From: Streptomyces fuscichromogenes
GTDB taxonomy: Bacteria; Actinomycetota; Actinomycetes; Streptomycetales; Streptomycetaceae
Reading direction: 5' to 3'
Assembly: GCF_014645815.1 (NCBI RefSeq)
Contig: NZ_BMML01000045.1
Coordinates: forward strand, 1 to 48,035
Length of the DNA stretch: 48,035 nucleotides
Under the pieces are notes generated by a model. The model was not told the DNA's origin and searched no databases. It saw only the letters and a list, made by a program, of their open reading frames with translations. This document shows positions 1 to 8,146 of this stretch, one piece after another; position 1 is the stretch's first letter, and every line of letters begins with the position of its first letter. A program made the position numbers and the translations under genes.

Positions 1-146
1 GCGCGCGGCCACGCTCCGCGGGCACGACGCGCCGGCCCTACGGGCCGGAAGCCCCCGGCCGCTACGCGGCCTAACTTCCTTGCTTCGCAAGAAAGTTGAT
101 GCGGTGTCACTCCGTGACACCGACGGAATTCGCTCCGCGAATTCCG
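1..146. repeat. Cluster of six short hairpins, telomere-like
   Basis: Consecutive inverted repeats with three-base loops: 32-48 (7-bp stem, loop TAC), 57-71 (6 bp, TAC), 73-97 (11 bp with one mismatch, TTC), 103-121 (8 bp, TCC), 124-146 (10 bp, TCC), and a weaker one around 9-22 (TCC) inside a GCGCG/CGCGC pair at 1-32. On the minus strand the loops read GTA, GTA, GAA, GGA, GGA, i.e. GNA trinucleotides. Streptomyces telomeres are dense palindromes that fold with GNA loops on the 3' strand, and at a left end that strand is the minus strand, as here. The sequence does not match the archetypal telomere start I know, so this would be a non-archetypal end. Tap- and Tpg-like genes 6 kb inward support the call. 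Alternative: hairpins of a mobile-element end. Confidence 0.5.
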
Positions 147-682
147 AAAACCGCAGCTACAGGAGGAAGGCACTCACCCTGATCCCGAACTGATACTCCG
201 TCAGTTTCATTTTCTGCCGGCACATTTAAATAATTTCTTTTAGGGTTTCAAGGCCCGATTTTCTTGAGGGGGTTAATTCCTCTCAAATTACTTTGAGGGA
301 TTATTTTTGGATAACTTATCAGAATTGAAGGTTGAAATTTGAACTCCGGCTCAGTGGGATACTGCAGAGCCTCACCCCATAGCAAAATCCTGTTTATCCA
401 CGAGTGAATGAACAGGACAACTGAAGGCCGGTCAGACAATCCGAGCATCCTCTGGCGGTGAGCTTCCGACAGACAAGACTTCATGGAGAGGCGCCTGCCA
501 GCTTCGGCGGACGACGCCTGGAGTCTTCGTATACCAGCACAAGAACCGCAGTAACTAGCAAGTCGGCCAGGAATGCGTACGGCAGAGAACAGGGTCCCCA
601 GCGGCAACAGCGCGGCCTTGGCTCCTTCCACTTCAGGCGTGCCCGAGACGGGAAGGGATCAGCAGACAACAACCAGTGCTCA
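147..682. other. Gene-free stretch with AT-rich island (about 180-440)
   Basis: No convincing gene. Roughly 180-440 is strikingly AT-rich for this genome, with runs of A and T and stop codons in all frames; the rest returns to moderate GC. A small hairpin (AACTGA/TCAGTT) lies near 187-206. The composition contrasts with everything else in the window and suggests either a non-coding terminal or replication region or foreign DNA. No function can be assigned. Confidence 0.5.
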
Positions 683-719
683 GAGCTCTTAACAGGATCT
701 TGCTGAGGTGCCCTGGTCG
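683..719 (+). repeat. Left inverted repeat of IS5-type element
   Basis: Matches the reverse complement of 1776-1812 with two mismatches in 37 bases. It sits 37 bases upstream of the transposase reading frame, as expected for a terminal repeat. Confidence 0.65.
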
Positions 720-756
720 AGCGTTACCGATGTGATGATTCGATCGTTCGGGTCGT

Positions 757-1110
757 GTGACGACTCGGCCTTGGATCGTGGACGACGGCTTGTGGGCACG
801 GATCGAACCGCTGCTCCCCCCCTGGCCCGAGCGGGCACCGGGGCCAAAACCGGTGGACGACCGGCTGGCCCTGCAGGGCATCTTGTACGTCCTGCACCAG
901 GACATCGCTTGGCAACTCCTCCCCCAGGAGCTGGGGGTCGACTCCGGACAGACCTGCTGGCGGCGCCTGGCCCGCTGGCAGAGGGTCGGCGTCTTCGCGC
1001 AAATGCACCGCACCCTGCTCGCCGAGCTGAACACGGCCGGCGAACTTGACTGGACCCGCGCCTGCGTGGACGGCTCCCACGTCCGCGCGAAAAGAGGGGA
1101 GCCGCGAACG
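757..1110 (+). pseudogene. IS5-family transposase, truncated
   Basis: The frame encodes the usual N-terminus of actinomycete IS5 transposases (WIVDDGLWARIEPLLP, then GILYVLHQDIAWQLLP) and reaches the first catalytic aspartate in the motif ACVDGSHVRAKRG. After about codon 113 the family sequence stops abruptly and the remaining frame (open to 1332) is unrelated. The rest of the DDE catalytic domain is absent, so the product cannot be an active transposase. It starts inside the left inverted repeat context of the element. Confidence 0.75.
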
Positions 1111-1207
1111 ACGCCTCGAACTCCACAGTGCTTTCGTCTCGTTGGGCTGCAGCCTCATCTGCTGGAGGCGCTTCAAGAAGGCCGGATCATGATCGTGTCA
1201 CGAGCTC

Positions 1208-1657
1208 TTAGCTCAGCTCCCTCTTTACCGCACGGAGCAGGTCTGCCTGAAGCGGTTCCAGGTGTACCCACCAGTCTGGGTACTGCGTCGGGTCGCGGGA
1301 CACATCATGCAGCGCCCTGTTGTGTGCGATGAGGGGTCGTTGAAGATCGTCTGAACTAATGATCTCGATCTGCTTCTCGGCCAGCCAAAGTCGTTCAACC
1401 AGGCCCTTGATAGCTGGTGCGGCCTCCCCGTGCTCCCGGGCATCCAGCTCACCTTGCAGTTTGTGTGCTGCCTCCAGATAGCTGGAGATCGCAGCCTTGA
1501 CTTCGGCACGGTGGGCGGCGCGCCCCTCCTCGGCGATTCGTGCTCGCGACTCCCGGGCGGCGCTGCGCTGCACGAGCAATGTCGCTGCTGCACCAACACT
1601 CACGCCGAGGAGGGGCACAAGGCCGACGACCAGGTCAGATGCTATTCCAGAACTCAT
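1208..1657 (-). CDS. Hypothetical membrane-anchored protein, IS passenger
   Basis: Protein of about 149 aa beginning MSSGIASDLVVGLVPLL; the frame is open further upstream to 1705 but this ATG directly precedes the membrane segment. One N-terminal transmembrane helix (about residues 9-29) is followed by a charged helical, probably cytoplasmic coiled region (RESRARIAEEGRAAHRAEVKAAI) and a C-terminal part ending LLRAVKRELS. This one-helix plus coiled-coil layout is common in Streptomyces proteins of unknown function. It lies between the inverted repeats of an IS5-type remnant on the opposite strand to the transposase, so it looks like cargo. No function assigned. Confidence 0.6.
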   Translation of the reverse strand: MSSGIASDLVVGLVPLLGVSVGAAATLLVQRSAARESRARIAEEGRAAHRAEVKAAISSYLEAAHKLQGELDAREHGEAAPAIKGLVERLWLAEKQIEIISSDDLQRPLIAHNRALHDVSRDPTQYPDWWVHLEPLQADLLRAVKRELS

Positions 1658-1775
1658 CCGCTCAGTGTGGCTCTTGCAGGAGGCACCCGGGGGTTGGCCG
1701 AACAAAGTGGCCGACGCGCGGCCCGGATCAGGTCGGCTCCTCCGAGACCGGAGGCTTCCTCACACCAGTCACACC

Positions 1776-1812
1776 CGACCAGGGCACTTCAGCAAGATCC
1801 TGTTACGAGCTC
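1776..1812 (-). repeat. Right inverted repeat of IS5-type element
   Basis: Inverted partner of 683-719. It lies beyond the passenger gene, so the repeats bracket both the transposase remnant and the cargo. Confidence 0.65.
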
Positions 1813-1918
1813 TCAGCTTGTTCGTTATGGTCCAAGCCGCTTTGAGGATACGTGACGCGACCTGATCAGATGCTGAGTAGGGCCGTAGCCACATGGTCGC
1901 TCTCCTTGGGGGGGCGAT

Positions 1919-2149
1919 CACTTACCGACCTGGATCGAAGGGGCCACCTCCACCACCGACCTGCCCAGCCTCCGGCACTTCGCCCAGCACCTCGAACGCG
2001 ACCTCGACGCCGTCACCGCCGGCCTCACACTGCCCTGGAACTCCGACGTCGTCGAAGGACACGTCAACCGGATCAAGATGCTCAAGCGCCAGATGTTCGG
2101 CCGGGCTGGCTTCGCCCTCCTCCGCAAACGCGTCCTGCTCTACTCGTGA
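1919..2149 (+). pseudogene. ISL3-family transposase C-terminal fragment
   Basis: The third plus frame reads TWIEGATSTTDLPSLRHFAQ, continues through LPWNSDVVEGHVNRIKMLKR and ends RAGFALLRKRVLLYS before TGA at 2147-2149. This is the characteristic C-terminus of Streptomyces ISL3 transposases, including the catalytic-glutamate VEGHVNRIK segment. There is no start codon and no N-terminal or central domain, so it is a 3' remnant. It lies just beyond the IS5-type element, consistent with serial insertions near a replicon end. Confidence 0.75.
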
Positions 2150-2223
2150 AGCCTGTGTTCAGGGCAAATAAGGCGTCACTGACTTTACATATTGTCGGTG
2201 CGCCGCTTGAAGTCACAGCATTG

Positions 2224-2769
2224 TCAGCGGACGGTCCACTCATCCCTAGGGATGCAGTCATGCACGGTGTAAGCCCAGCCGTCGAATCGCGCGAAGACCG
2301 GTCGTGACAGGAGGATGTCGCCGACTCGTTGCGCACGCACCATAATCCCGAGCTCGTCCGACGCCGCATCGCCCTCGACAGAGATCGTGGGGCTCATGCC
2401 GCGCCTCTCCTGATAGGCGTGGAACTCATCCGTCAGCTCGGAAGGCACCCGCCCAACCAGCTGCATCCCGTCCAGCGATACCAGCGGTCCGCACAGTGCG
2501 TCGACGGCTACGCAGGCGAGCCCGCCGGATTCCCTGTAGTAGACGGTGACAGCCCGCACGTACGCCGGGGCAGTCATCTCACGAAAGACAGCCTGGAGCA
2601 CAAGGGCGCCGTGTCGCTGGTGCATGGAGGAGGCTGTCCCACTGAACTCCTGCAGCCCCATCGCGACGCTGGCTTCCTCGTGACTCATACCGAATCGGAG
2701 CGGGCCCACGCTCTCGAAGGGGGTGTAGTGCCACTGCACTCGATCGGAGTCGTTCACGACAGACCACAT
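2224..2769 (-). CDS. Hypothetical protein, 181 aa
   Basis: Starts MWSVVNDSDRVQWHYTPFES at an ATG at 2769 and has GC-rich third positions typical of real genes here. The start of the protein (PLRFGMSHEEASVAMG) resembles the short FGMS..E.. motif of small Streptomyces proteins of unknown function. It has no signal peptide or membrane segment, so it is probably cytosolic. The neighbours are an ISL3 fragment downstream and another hypothetical gene upstream on the same strand. No function assigned. Confidence 0.6.
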   Translation of the reverse strand: MWSVVNDSDRVQWHYTPFESVGPLRFGMSHEEASVAMGLQEFSGTASSMHQRHGALVLQAVFREMTAPAYVRAVTVYYRESGGLACVAVDALCGPLVSLDGMQLVGRVPSELTDEFHAYQERRGMSPTISVEGDAASDELGIMVRAQRVGDILLSRPVFARFDGWAYTVHDCIPRDEWTVR

Positions 2770-2910
2770 AGTCTGGCCATCTCACCACACGCCACTGACA
2801 TCACACTCAGTGAGTCTTCCACGGAAAGTGAGCCAGAACTGGCCACCATCCACAAGGCCAGTCGTCGTCCTCTCGCCTGCCGACCCGAGGCTTCTCAGGT
2901 TTCACAGCAG

Positions 2911-3288
2911 TCACTCGGGGGCTTTCGACTCCTCGTCGGACAGCTTCTCCGCGTCGTCGTCCGGGGGCAGGGCGACAGCCCCGAGACGGATGCCGCGCGA
3001 CTCAGCCACGCGAAGCGCGTCGGACAGGCCCTCGGACAGACGGGCCGTAATGAACCTCAGTTCGTGGAGGCCAAGTTTGTCCGGTCTGTCCAGCAAGCGG
3101 CGTGCATGAGCGAGCACTTCGCGCCCGTCCCGTACTTGCTCAGCTTCCATAGCGTCCGCCATGGAAGACAGCACACCGCCCTCACTTGCAGGCGACAGCC
3201 AGCACGCCTTGCCTTCATGCGTCCACGGCAGCAGTCTCAGCGCCCCCAGATTCCCGTCCGCGCCTTCGTGCATCGTTTCGTTGGCCAT
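2911..3288 (-). CDS. Hypothetical protein, 125 aa
   Basis: Soluble, acidic protein starting MANETMHEGADGNLGALRLL and ending with a charged tail (DDDAEKLSDEESKAPE). It lies 77 bases downstream of the XRE/TPR regulator gene on the same strand and may be co-transcribed with it; pairs of an XRE regulator and a small acidic protein are frequent in Streptomyces. No recognisable domain. Confidence 0.55.
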   Translation of the reverse strand: MANETMHEGADGNLGALRLLPWTHEGKACWLSPASEGGVLSSMADAMEAEQVRDGREVLAHARRLLDRPDKLGLHELRFITARLSEGLSDALRVAESRGIRLGAVALPPDDDAEKLSDEESKAPE

Positions 3289-3365
3289 GCTTCGACGTTA
3301 CGGATCGCAGATGACCTGCGTCGATGGCACTTTGACGGAGCGTCAGACAGAAGTGCCACGCAGTG

Positions 3366-4550
3366 TCACACGGGCAGTTGCACCAGGTCGGCAAGCTCTC
3401 GCATCTCGGGGGTCAGGGTCCGGCGCTTGCTCATGATGCGGCCGAGGACGTCTCGGGCGTACTGCTGGTTCGGGAGCCACTGATGGGAGCCCGTGCGGAT
3501 CTTCTGGAACGTGTCCATGGCCTCCGCGTACTGCCGGAGTTGGGTGTGGGCGTTCGCCACGTCGAGCAGGTGGCGGTTCCGGTTGTTCGACGTCGGCTTC
3601 AGACTGTCTGCAGGGATGCGTGAGGCGAGGGTGAGCACCTTGTCCGGCTGGCCGATCACCATTGCGTTCTCTGTGCGTTTCAGGGCTACCGTGACTGGTC
3701 CGAAGGTTCGCAGGAAGTCGCCCTCGGGGGTGCACTCGTGTCCCATGGCTACGGCAGCCGAGTTGGCGAGCCGCAGAGCGTCTTCGGCCTCGCCGGGGCG
3801 GTTGTCTCGGATCGCTGCTGCCGACAGGCGGAGCAGGAGCCAGCCCCAGGTGCTCAGTTCGGATGGTGTGGCACGGGACATGCGTGGCTCGATCTCATCA
3901 GCCCAGTGCACGGCCAGCTCTCGGGCCTGGGCGAGTTTCCCGCGGCGCAGGAGGAGCCAGCACTGGGTGTTGACGGTCGCGGCTGTCTGGATGTGGTCGG
4001 TGGCGTCGTCGAGGGCGCGTTCCAGGGCCATCTCGGCAGCGTCGAACTGTCGCGTCTGGGTCATCAGCCAGCCGGTGAGCTCCAGGAGGCGGGCGCGCAG
4101 CGGCCGGCCGCGGGGGTCGGCTTCGGTGAGCGCTTCCGTGTCGCGCAGGAGTGGTGGGAGGACTGTCCTGAGTTCGTCGAAGCGGTCTCGGGAGAACAGG
4201 GGTGTGGCTGCCTGCAGTGCGTCGCGTACGCCGTTGTAGGTGGGTGTTTCGGAGGAGAGAACCGCATCGGGATCGGGAGAGGCTGTGAGAGCGGCGTGCA
4301 CGGGTGCCCAGCGGTTTACTGTGTCCTGGCTGGCCGAAGCTTCGGCGTGCTCGGCGATGAGGCGTGTTGTGGGTACCTTCAGTGCGCTGGCGAGCTGGCG
4401 TGCGGTTTCCAGGCGTGTGTCGTTGCGTTCTCCCTGTTCCAGTTTGCGGATGAGTGAGAGGGAGACGCCGGAGAGTTCGGAGAGTTCGCGCTGGCTGAGG
4501 CCGCGGCGCTTGCGGGTGTCGCGGAGCTGTTCACCGAGGTTGGCGCTCAT
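3366..4550 (-). CDS. XRE-family regulator with TPR-like C-terminal domain
   Basis: 394 aa. Residues about 6-60 form an XRE helix-turn-helix (LRDTRKRRGLSQRELSELSG, then SLSLIRKLEQGERNDTRLET). The remaining 300 residues are helical tetratricopeptide-like repeats (for example RQFDAAEMALERALDDA and RQYAEAMDTFQKI). This is a common Streptomyces DNA-binding architecture in which the TPR part is thought to bind a peptide or protein ligand. The ATG at 4550 places the HTH at the very N-terminus. The target is unknown; the small gene just downstream is the likely partner. Confidence 0.85.
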   Translation of the reverse strand: MSANLGEQLRDTRKRRGLSQRELSELSGVSLSLIRKLEQGERNDTRLETARQLASALKVPTTRLIAEHAEASASQDTVNRWAPVHAALTASPDPDAVLSSETPTYNGVRDALQAATPLFSRDRFDELRTVLPPLLRDTEALTEADPRGRPLRARLLELTGWLMTQTRQFDAAEMALERALDDATDHIQTAATVNTQCWLLLRRGKLAQARELAVHWADEIEPRMSRATPSELSTWGWLLLRLSAAAIRDNRPGEAEDALRLANSAAVAMGHECTPEGDFLRTFGPVTVALKRTENAMVIGQPDKVLTLASRIPADSLKPTSNNRNRHLLDVANAHTQLRQYAEAMDTFQKIRTGSHQWLPNQQYARDVLGRIMSKRRTLTPEMRELADLVQLPV

Positions 4551-4890
4551 GCTTCGAGAGTACGGCGTGCAGCATTGCGGCAGGCTTCAGTGGGCGGTTC
4601 CGTTCTTTGGCGCACGAGAAGGTGTTGGTCCGGGTCAGGGGTGACCCGTGTGTCGCTGGTCTTGGTACTCGCAGGATGCGGCTGCCTGGTCGTCGTAGAC
4701 GGGCACGCGCCTGTCGCTGTTGGGGGTTGCTGGCCAGAGTCCGCTGGGTGGCGGCGAGCAGCCGTACGGCGGCTTCGGCGATGAGTTGGTCTGCGGGGCG
4801 TGCGGCTGTGTCGGGTTTGGGTCCGAGGTCGTGCAGGTCGGGGGATTCTCTGATCAGCCTGATCAGTTCGGCGAGCCGGTCGCGTTGCAT
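4531..4890 (-). CDS. Small hypothetical protein, 119 aa
   Basis: Begins MQRDRLAELIRLIRESPDLH; the first 65 residues look like a helical protein with normal codon use, while the tail (ATHGSPLTRTNTFSCAKERN) looks less protein-like. Its end overlaps the start of the XRE/TPR gene by 20 bases. No family recognised; the 3' half may not be genuine coding sequence. Confidence 0.35.
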   Translation of the reverse strand: MQRDRLAELIRLIRESPDLHDLGPKPDTAARPADQLIAEAAVRLLAATQRTLASNPQQRQARARLRRPGSRILRVPRPATHGSPLTRTNTFSCAKERNRPLKPAAMLHAVLSKHERQPR

Positions 4891-5145
4891 CTGGTTGAGC
4901 AGGCTGGGCGGGGCCGTCGTAGAGGGCGAGTCTGTCTGCGGTTCTTGGGTTGTGCGTCAGATCGCGAGGGGTGGGGCGTTGTCGGGGGTGGTCGGTGTGG
5001 GTGGGCTGTCTTGGGTTGGGGGTGGTCGGCGGGTCGAGTCCGGTGGTGGCTTGTCGGCTCCGGTGTTCGTACGTGTATTCCATTTTTCGATTGGTGTGTG
5101 AATTGTTTGCGTGCCGTTGTCAGTGCCCTGCCTGATGATCTGGGC

Positions 5146-6123
5146 ATGAGTCTGACCAGTGAGCTCAAGAATCCGAACTCGGCCGTGTCCCGCTTCGTGC
5201 GGACGCATCTGCCTGCCACGGAGCGCGCGTCTGCCAGTTTGCGTGAGCAGTTGCCGCTGCGGCCGCTCACTCTCAGGCCGCAGGGCGCGCAGCGGTTTGA
5301 CTACCGCAGTCTGGGCCGTGCCATCGATCGGCGGTTACGGGTGGCTTTCGGTTCGCCCGTCGACAGCGCGCTGGCGGCGGGTGTCGCCTACGCGGGCGCT
5401 GATGTGGCGGGGTTGTCCACCCGTGCTGCGGGCCAGGCGGTGCAGGAGGTGGGGCATGCGCTGCTGTCCGAGTTGAAGGGGCAGCCGGCGGCGTCCGGTG
5501 GCGCCATGACGCGGTCTGGCGGCGAGGAGGAGCGGCTGGCTCGGCTGTGCTTCGTGGCATCGCATTTCGAGGAGATTTTCCGGGCGGGGCTGCGTCCCGG
5601 GAATCCGCTCCTGCAGCTTGGTGCCGATGCCGGTCTCGACGACCTGCTCGGTGAGGTCCCCTCCTACGTGCCGGGCGACATTGCGCGGCAGGTGGAGCTG
5701 GCTGGAGCGGATCACGCTCTCGGGTGGGTGACCCGGTTGCCGGTGGACGAGCGGATCTGTGCTCCTGTCTTCTCGGGCAGTAGGGATGTCGGTGGTGCGG
5801 ATGCTGATTACATCGCCGGTGGCTGTCTCATCGATTGCAAGGCGACCATCCGTCCCGACCGCGTCGACGCGGGGGCGTTCCACCAGTTGGCCGGGTATCT
5901 GCTCCTGGACTACGAGGATGGGTACTGCGTGAGCAGGGTCGGTCTCTATCTGTCGCGGCAGGGGCAGTTGATCGGCTGGACGGCTGAGGAGTTTCTCGGT
6001 CTCTTGGGTGCTCGTCAGTCGCTGTCCGGGCTCAGGGCTGCGTTTCGTCGTGCTTTGGCCGGGCCGTCGGTTCCGGAAGCGGTGTCCGGCCTGGTTGTCA
6101 GGCGGCGAATCCCACGGAGGTGA
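5146..6123 (+). CDS. PD-(D/E)XK nuclease-like protein
   Basis: 325 aa from the ATG at 5146 (MSLTSELKNPNSAVSRFVRT); the frame is open further upstream but the translation there is low-complexity. The C-terminal third contains ADADYIAGGCLIDCKAT (about 218-234) followed by a helix with QLAGYLLLDYEDGY. An acidic residue, then [D/E]-x-K, then a Gln-containing helix fits the active site of PD-(D/E)XK nucleases, with D221, D230 and K232 as candidate metal ligands. The N-terminal 200 residues are helical and unassigned. A TTA codon at 5335-5337 (Leu64) suggests bldA-dependent translation. The 3' end overlaps the convergent tpg-like gene by 26 bases. A role in defence or DNA processing is inference. 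Confidence 0.65.
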   Translation: MSLTSELKNPNSAVSRFVRTHLPATERASASLREQLPLRPLTLRPQGAQRFDYRSLGRAIDRRLRVAFGSPVDSALAAGVAYAGADVAGLSTRAAGQAVQEVGHALLSELKGQPAASGGAMTRSGGEEERLARLCFVASHFEEIFRAGLRPGNPLLQLGADAGLDDLLGEVPSYVPGDIARQVELAGADHALGWVTRLPVDERICAPVFSGSRDVGGADADYIAGGCLIDCKATIRPDRVDAGAFHQLAGYLLLDYEDGYCVSRVGLYLSRQGQLIGWTAEEFLGLLGARQSLSGLRAAFRRALAGPSVPEAVSGLVVRRRIPRR

Positions 6124-6667
6124 CGTACTCGTATTTTCCCCATTGGGAGCCGAGGTTGACGATCTGGTCGATCCAGGCGCTGTCGAGTGCCTGGGGGTCT
6201 CCTTGGGACCAGGCGTCGATGATGGCGTCCCAGGTGCGGATGTTGAGTCTGCGGTATTCGAGGACGCGTTGGTGGGGGGCGGGTACGTGGCTCTGGTCGA
6301 GGGGGTGGATCTCCACTCGGGTTCCGCCGTTTGCGTTGAGGCGGCGGAGGAGGTGGCGGGCGACGTTGTGGCGGCGCAGTGTCCGGTAGGCGGTGTCGAT
6401 TTTTGCCAGGTTGGCTTTGTTGGGGCGTTGGGTTCCGGTGAGCCAGGCTTTGAGGGTGCGGGGGGTGACGGTGATGCCGGCTTGGCGTATGGCGTTGTGG
6501 CCGGCGGCTGAGCGGGTGAGGTAGCGCAGGCGGGCGGACAGGCCGCGGGGGGAGGTGAGGGGGGAGGCGATGTAGCCGGCGAGGGAGTCGAGGACGCGGG
6601 CTGCGGCTTCGCTGCCGCGTTCGCCCTTGGCGCCGTAGTGTCCGAAGTCGTGTGTTCTGTCGGGCAT
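6098..6667 (-). CDS. tpg: Tpg-like telomere terminal protein
   Basis: 189 aa. A helix-turn-helix-like segment (about 42-85: GLSARLRYLTRSAAGHNAIR, then TVTPRTLKAWLTGTQRP) matches in pattern the DNA-binding region of Streptomyces Tpg proteins, which act as covalent terminal proteins and protein primers at linear telomeres. The length equals the usual 184-189 aa. The C-terminal half (GGTRVEIHPLDQS, then LNIRTWDAIIDAWSQGD, ending GFAA) is divergent from the chromosomal Tpg I know. The start is 9 bases after the stop of the tap-like gene, the same gene order as known tap-tpg operons. Identification rests on the HTH, size and synteny. The priming residue cannot be assigned by eye. Confidence 0.65.
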   Translation of the reverse strand: MPDRTHDFGHYGAKGERGSEAAARVLDSLAGYIASPLTSPRGLSARLRYLTRSAAGHNAIRQAGITVTPRTLKAWLTGTQRPNKANLAKIDTAYRTLRRHNVARHLLRRLNANGGTRVEIHPLDQSHVPAPHQRVLEYRRLNIRTWDAIIDAWSQGDPQALDSAWIDQIVNLGSQWGKYEYVTSVGFAA

Positions 6668-6676
6668 GTGGGGTTC

Positions 6677-8146
6677 TTAGTGCCTGCCGGCGGGGAGGGT
6701 GTAGACGTCTTTCACTTTTACCTGTGTCACGTCGCGGCCTTCCGTGAATGCCTGTCGCCAGTCGCCGGCGATGTGGAGTTCGTCGGTTCCCATGACGCGC
6801 ATGACGGCGAGTCCGGCTGTGTGTGCTTTATGGGCTTTGAGCCAGAGGTTGACGAATGCCTGCGAGCGGATGATGTGCATCCAGTCGGGTCGGTAGAGTT
6901 CCCGGTTGTAGTTCGACTCTCCCATGGTGGACACGAACTTAGAATACATGGATTTCACGTATTCCAGGGTGACTTCGTCTTCCTCGGTGATGGCTTTTTC
7001 GCGGGCGTCGCGCAGGGTCTGGCGAAATTTTTCGAAGAGTTGTTCCGTCGATCCCGAGGTCCAGGATTCGTGGATGACCGGGGGGTCGCACAGGGGGCCG
7101 TACGGTTCGGTGGCGAGGCGCTGGAGGAGGCGGAGGGTGGGTTCGGTGACCCAGACGGGGCCCGGTTCTTCGCGGTTGCCCAGGGGGTTGGGGAGGTGGG
7201 GGTGGTGGTCCCAGTCGGGTGGGGTGATGAGGTGGATTCCTGAGCGGCGGCGGGAGTGGACGTTTCCGGTGGAGTGTTCGAGGGCGCCGAGCGGGAGGTG
7301 GGTTTTCAGGGCGGAGAGGTAGGCGCCGTTGATGTCGAGGGCGGTGATCTCGGTTGTGCCGGGTGGTGCGTCGTGGCGCGCCCAGTGGGGGCGGGCCTCC
7401 CATACCTCGTCGGCGCCGTGGGCGGACTTCTTGCGGAGGATGTCGGGCAGCGGCGGGTGGCCGACGATGTCGTAGCGGGCGCCGGTGCGGCAGGCGTCGA
7501 GCAGGGCCATGGCGTCGGGGATCGCGCGGCGCTGCAGTTCGGCGGTGGCTGCCCCCAGGTCGCCGGCGTGTGTGTCGAGGGCTTCGTGGACGGCTTGTGT
7601 GATCAGTTCGGGGGTGCGGCCCTGGTTCTGGGGGGTGCGGTGGCGGGCGGGTGGCTGCGGGTGCCGGGGCGGTGGTGTGGCGGGGGCGGGGGCTTCGGGG
7701 TGGGGGGTGTCGGGCGGGTTCGGGGCCTGGGGGGTGCAGTCGGCGGGGTGGAGGTGCTGTGGGTAGCCCTCGACCTGGTCGGTGGCGGGTGCTCCGCACA
7801 GGACGCAGGGCTGGGGGGTGGGCAGGGGTTCGTCTTCGTCCGCTGCGGTGGTGCTGTGCCGGTCTGTGGGGTCGGTGGTGGGGTGGGGTGGTGTTTCGGT
7901 GGGGGTGTGCAGTCTTTTCTGGGCGCCGGTGAGGAAGTAGGCGTACTTCTCGCGGATTTCGCCGCTGGGGTCGCGTCCCTGTTCCCAGCCGCCGATCGTG
8001 GAGGGGCTCACTCCCAGTGCCTGGGCCAGCTGGGTGCGCGAGAGGTTCAGCGCCTGGCGCAGGGCGCGCCGCTGCTCGGCGGGGGGCAGGGCGGCCGGTT
8101 GGCGGGCGGCGGCCAGGAGTGCGTCGATCGCGTCGAAGTCGGTCAT
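6677..8146 (-). CDS. tap: Tap-like telomere-associated protein
   Basis: 489 aa from the ATG at 8146, preceded by AGGGAAC and overlapping the upstream stop as ATGA. Domains: XRE-type HTH (about 25-60, RTQLAQALGVSPSTIGGWEQ); a Cys/His cluster (C114, C117, H131/H133, C137) that may bind zinc; a Pro-rich linker (140-180); and a conserved C-terminal region with ITALDINGAYLSAL (268-280), YVKSMYSKFVSTMGESNYNR (396-415), DWMHIIRSQAFVNLWLKAHK (421-440) and RVMGTDELHI (450-459). That region is characteristic of Streptomyces Tap, which binds the telomere 3' overhang and recruits Tpg. It is shorter than the roughly 740-aa chromosomal Tap. The tpg-like gene follows directly. The C-terminal motifs recall family-B DNA polymerases (see findings). 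Confidence 0.75.
   Translation of the reverse strand: MTDFDAIDALLAAARQPAALPPAEQRRALRQALNLSRTQLAQALGVSPSTIGGWEQGRDPSGEIREKYAYFLTGAQKRLHTPTETPPHPTTDPTDRHSTTAADEDEPLPTPQPCVLCGAPATDQVEGYPQHLHPADCTPQAPNPPDTPHPEAPAPATPPPRHPQPPARHRTPQNQGRTPELITQAVHEALDTHAGDLGAATAELQRRAIPDAMALLDACRTGARYDIVGHPPLPDILRKKSAHGADEVWEARPHWARHDAPPGTTEITALDINGAYLSALKTHLPLGALEHSTGNVHSRRRSGIHLITPPDWDHHPHLPNPLGNREEPGPVWVTEPTLRLLQRLATEPYGPLCDPPVIHESWTSGSTEQLFEKFRQTLRDAREKAITEEDEVTLEYVKSMYSKFVSTMGESNYNRELYRPDWMHIIRSQAFVNLWLKAHKAHTAGLAVMRVMGTDELHIAGDWRQAFTEGRDVTQVKVKDVYTLPAGRH

Larger units (their letters stand above)
683..1812. mobile_element. IS5-type element remnant framed by 37-bp inverted repeats
   Basis: Positions 683-719 and 1776-1812 are inverted copies of each other over 37 bases with two mismatches; both contain CAGCAAGATCCTGTTA or its complement. 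Inside lie the 5' part of an IS5-family transposase (757 to about 1100) and, on the opposite strand, an unrelated membrane-protein gene (1208-1657). A third, degenerate copy of the outer repeat end (GAGCTCTTAGCT) occurs near 1203-1214. The structure looks like an insertion sequence that lost most of its transposase and now carries a passenger gene, or two nested or partial copies of one element. It should not move unless a transposase is supplied from elsewhere. Confidence 0.6.

Noticed and set aside
1..146. Series of rho-independent terminators
   Set aside because: Three-base loops, no U-tracts, no upstream gene, and five hairpins in a row do not fit terminators.
4720..5145. N-terminal extension of the nuclease-like gene
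   Set aside because: The translation is Gly/Val-rich without family features, and a good ATG lies at 5146.
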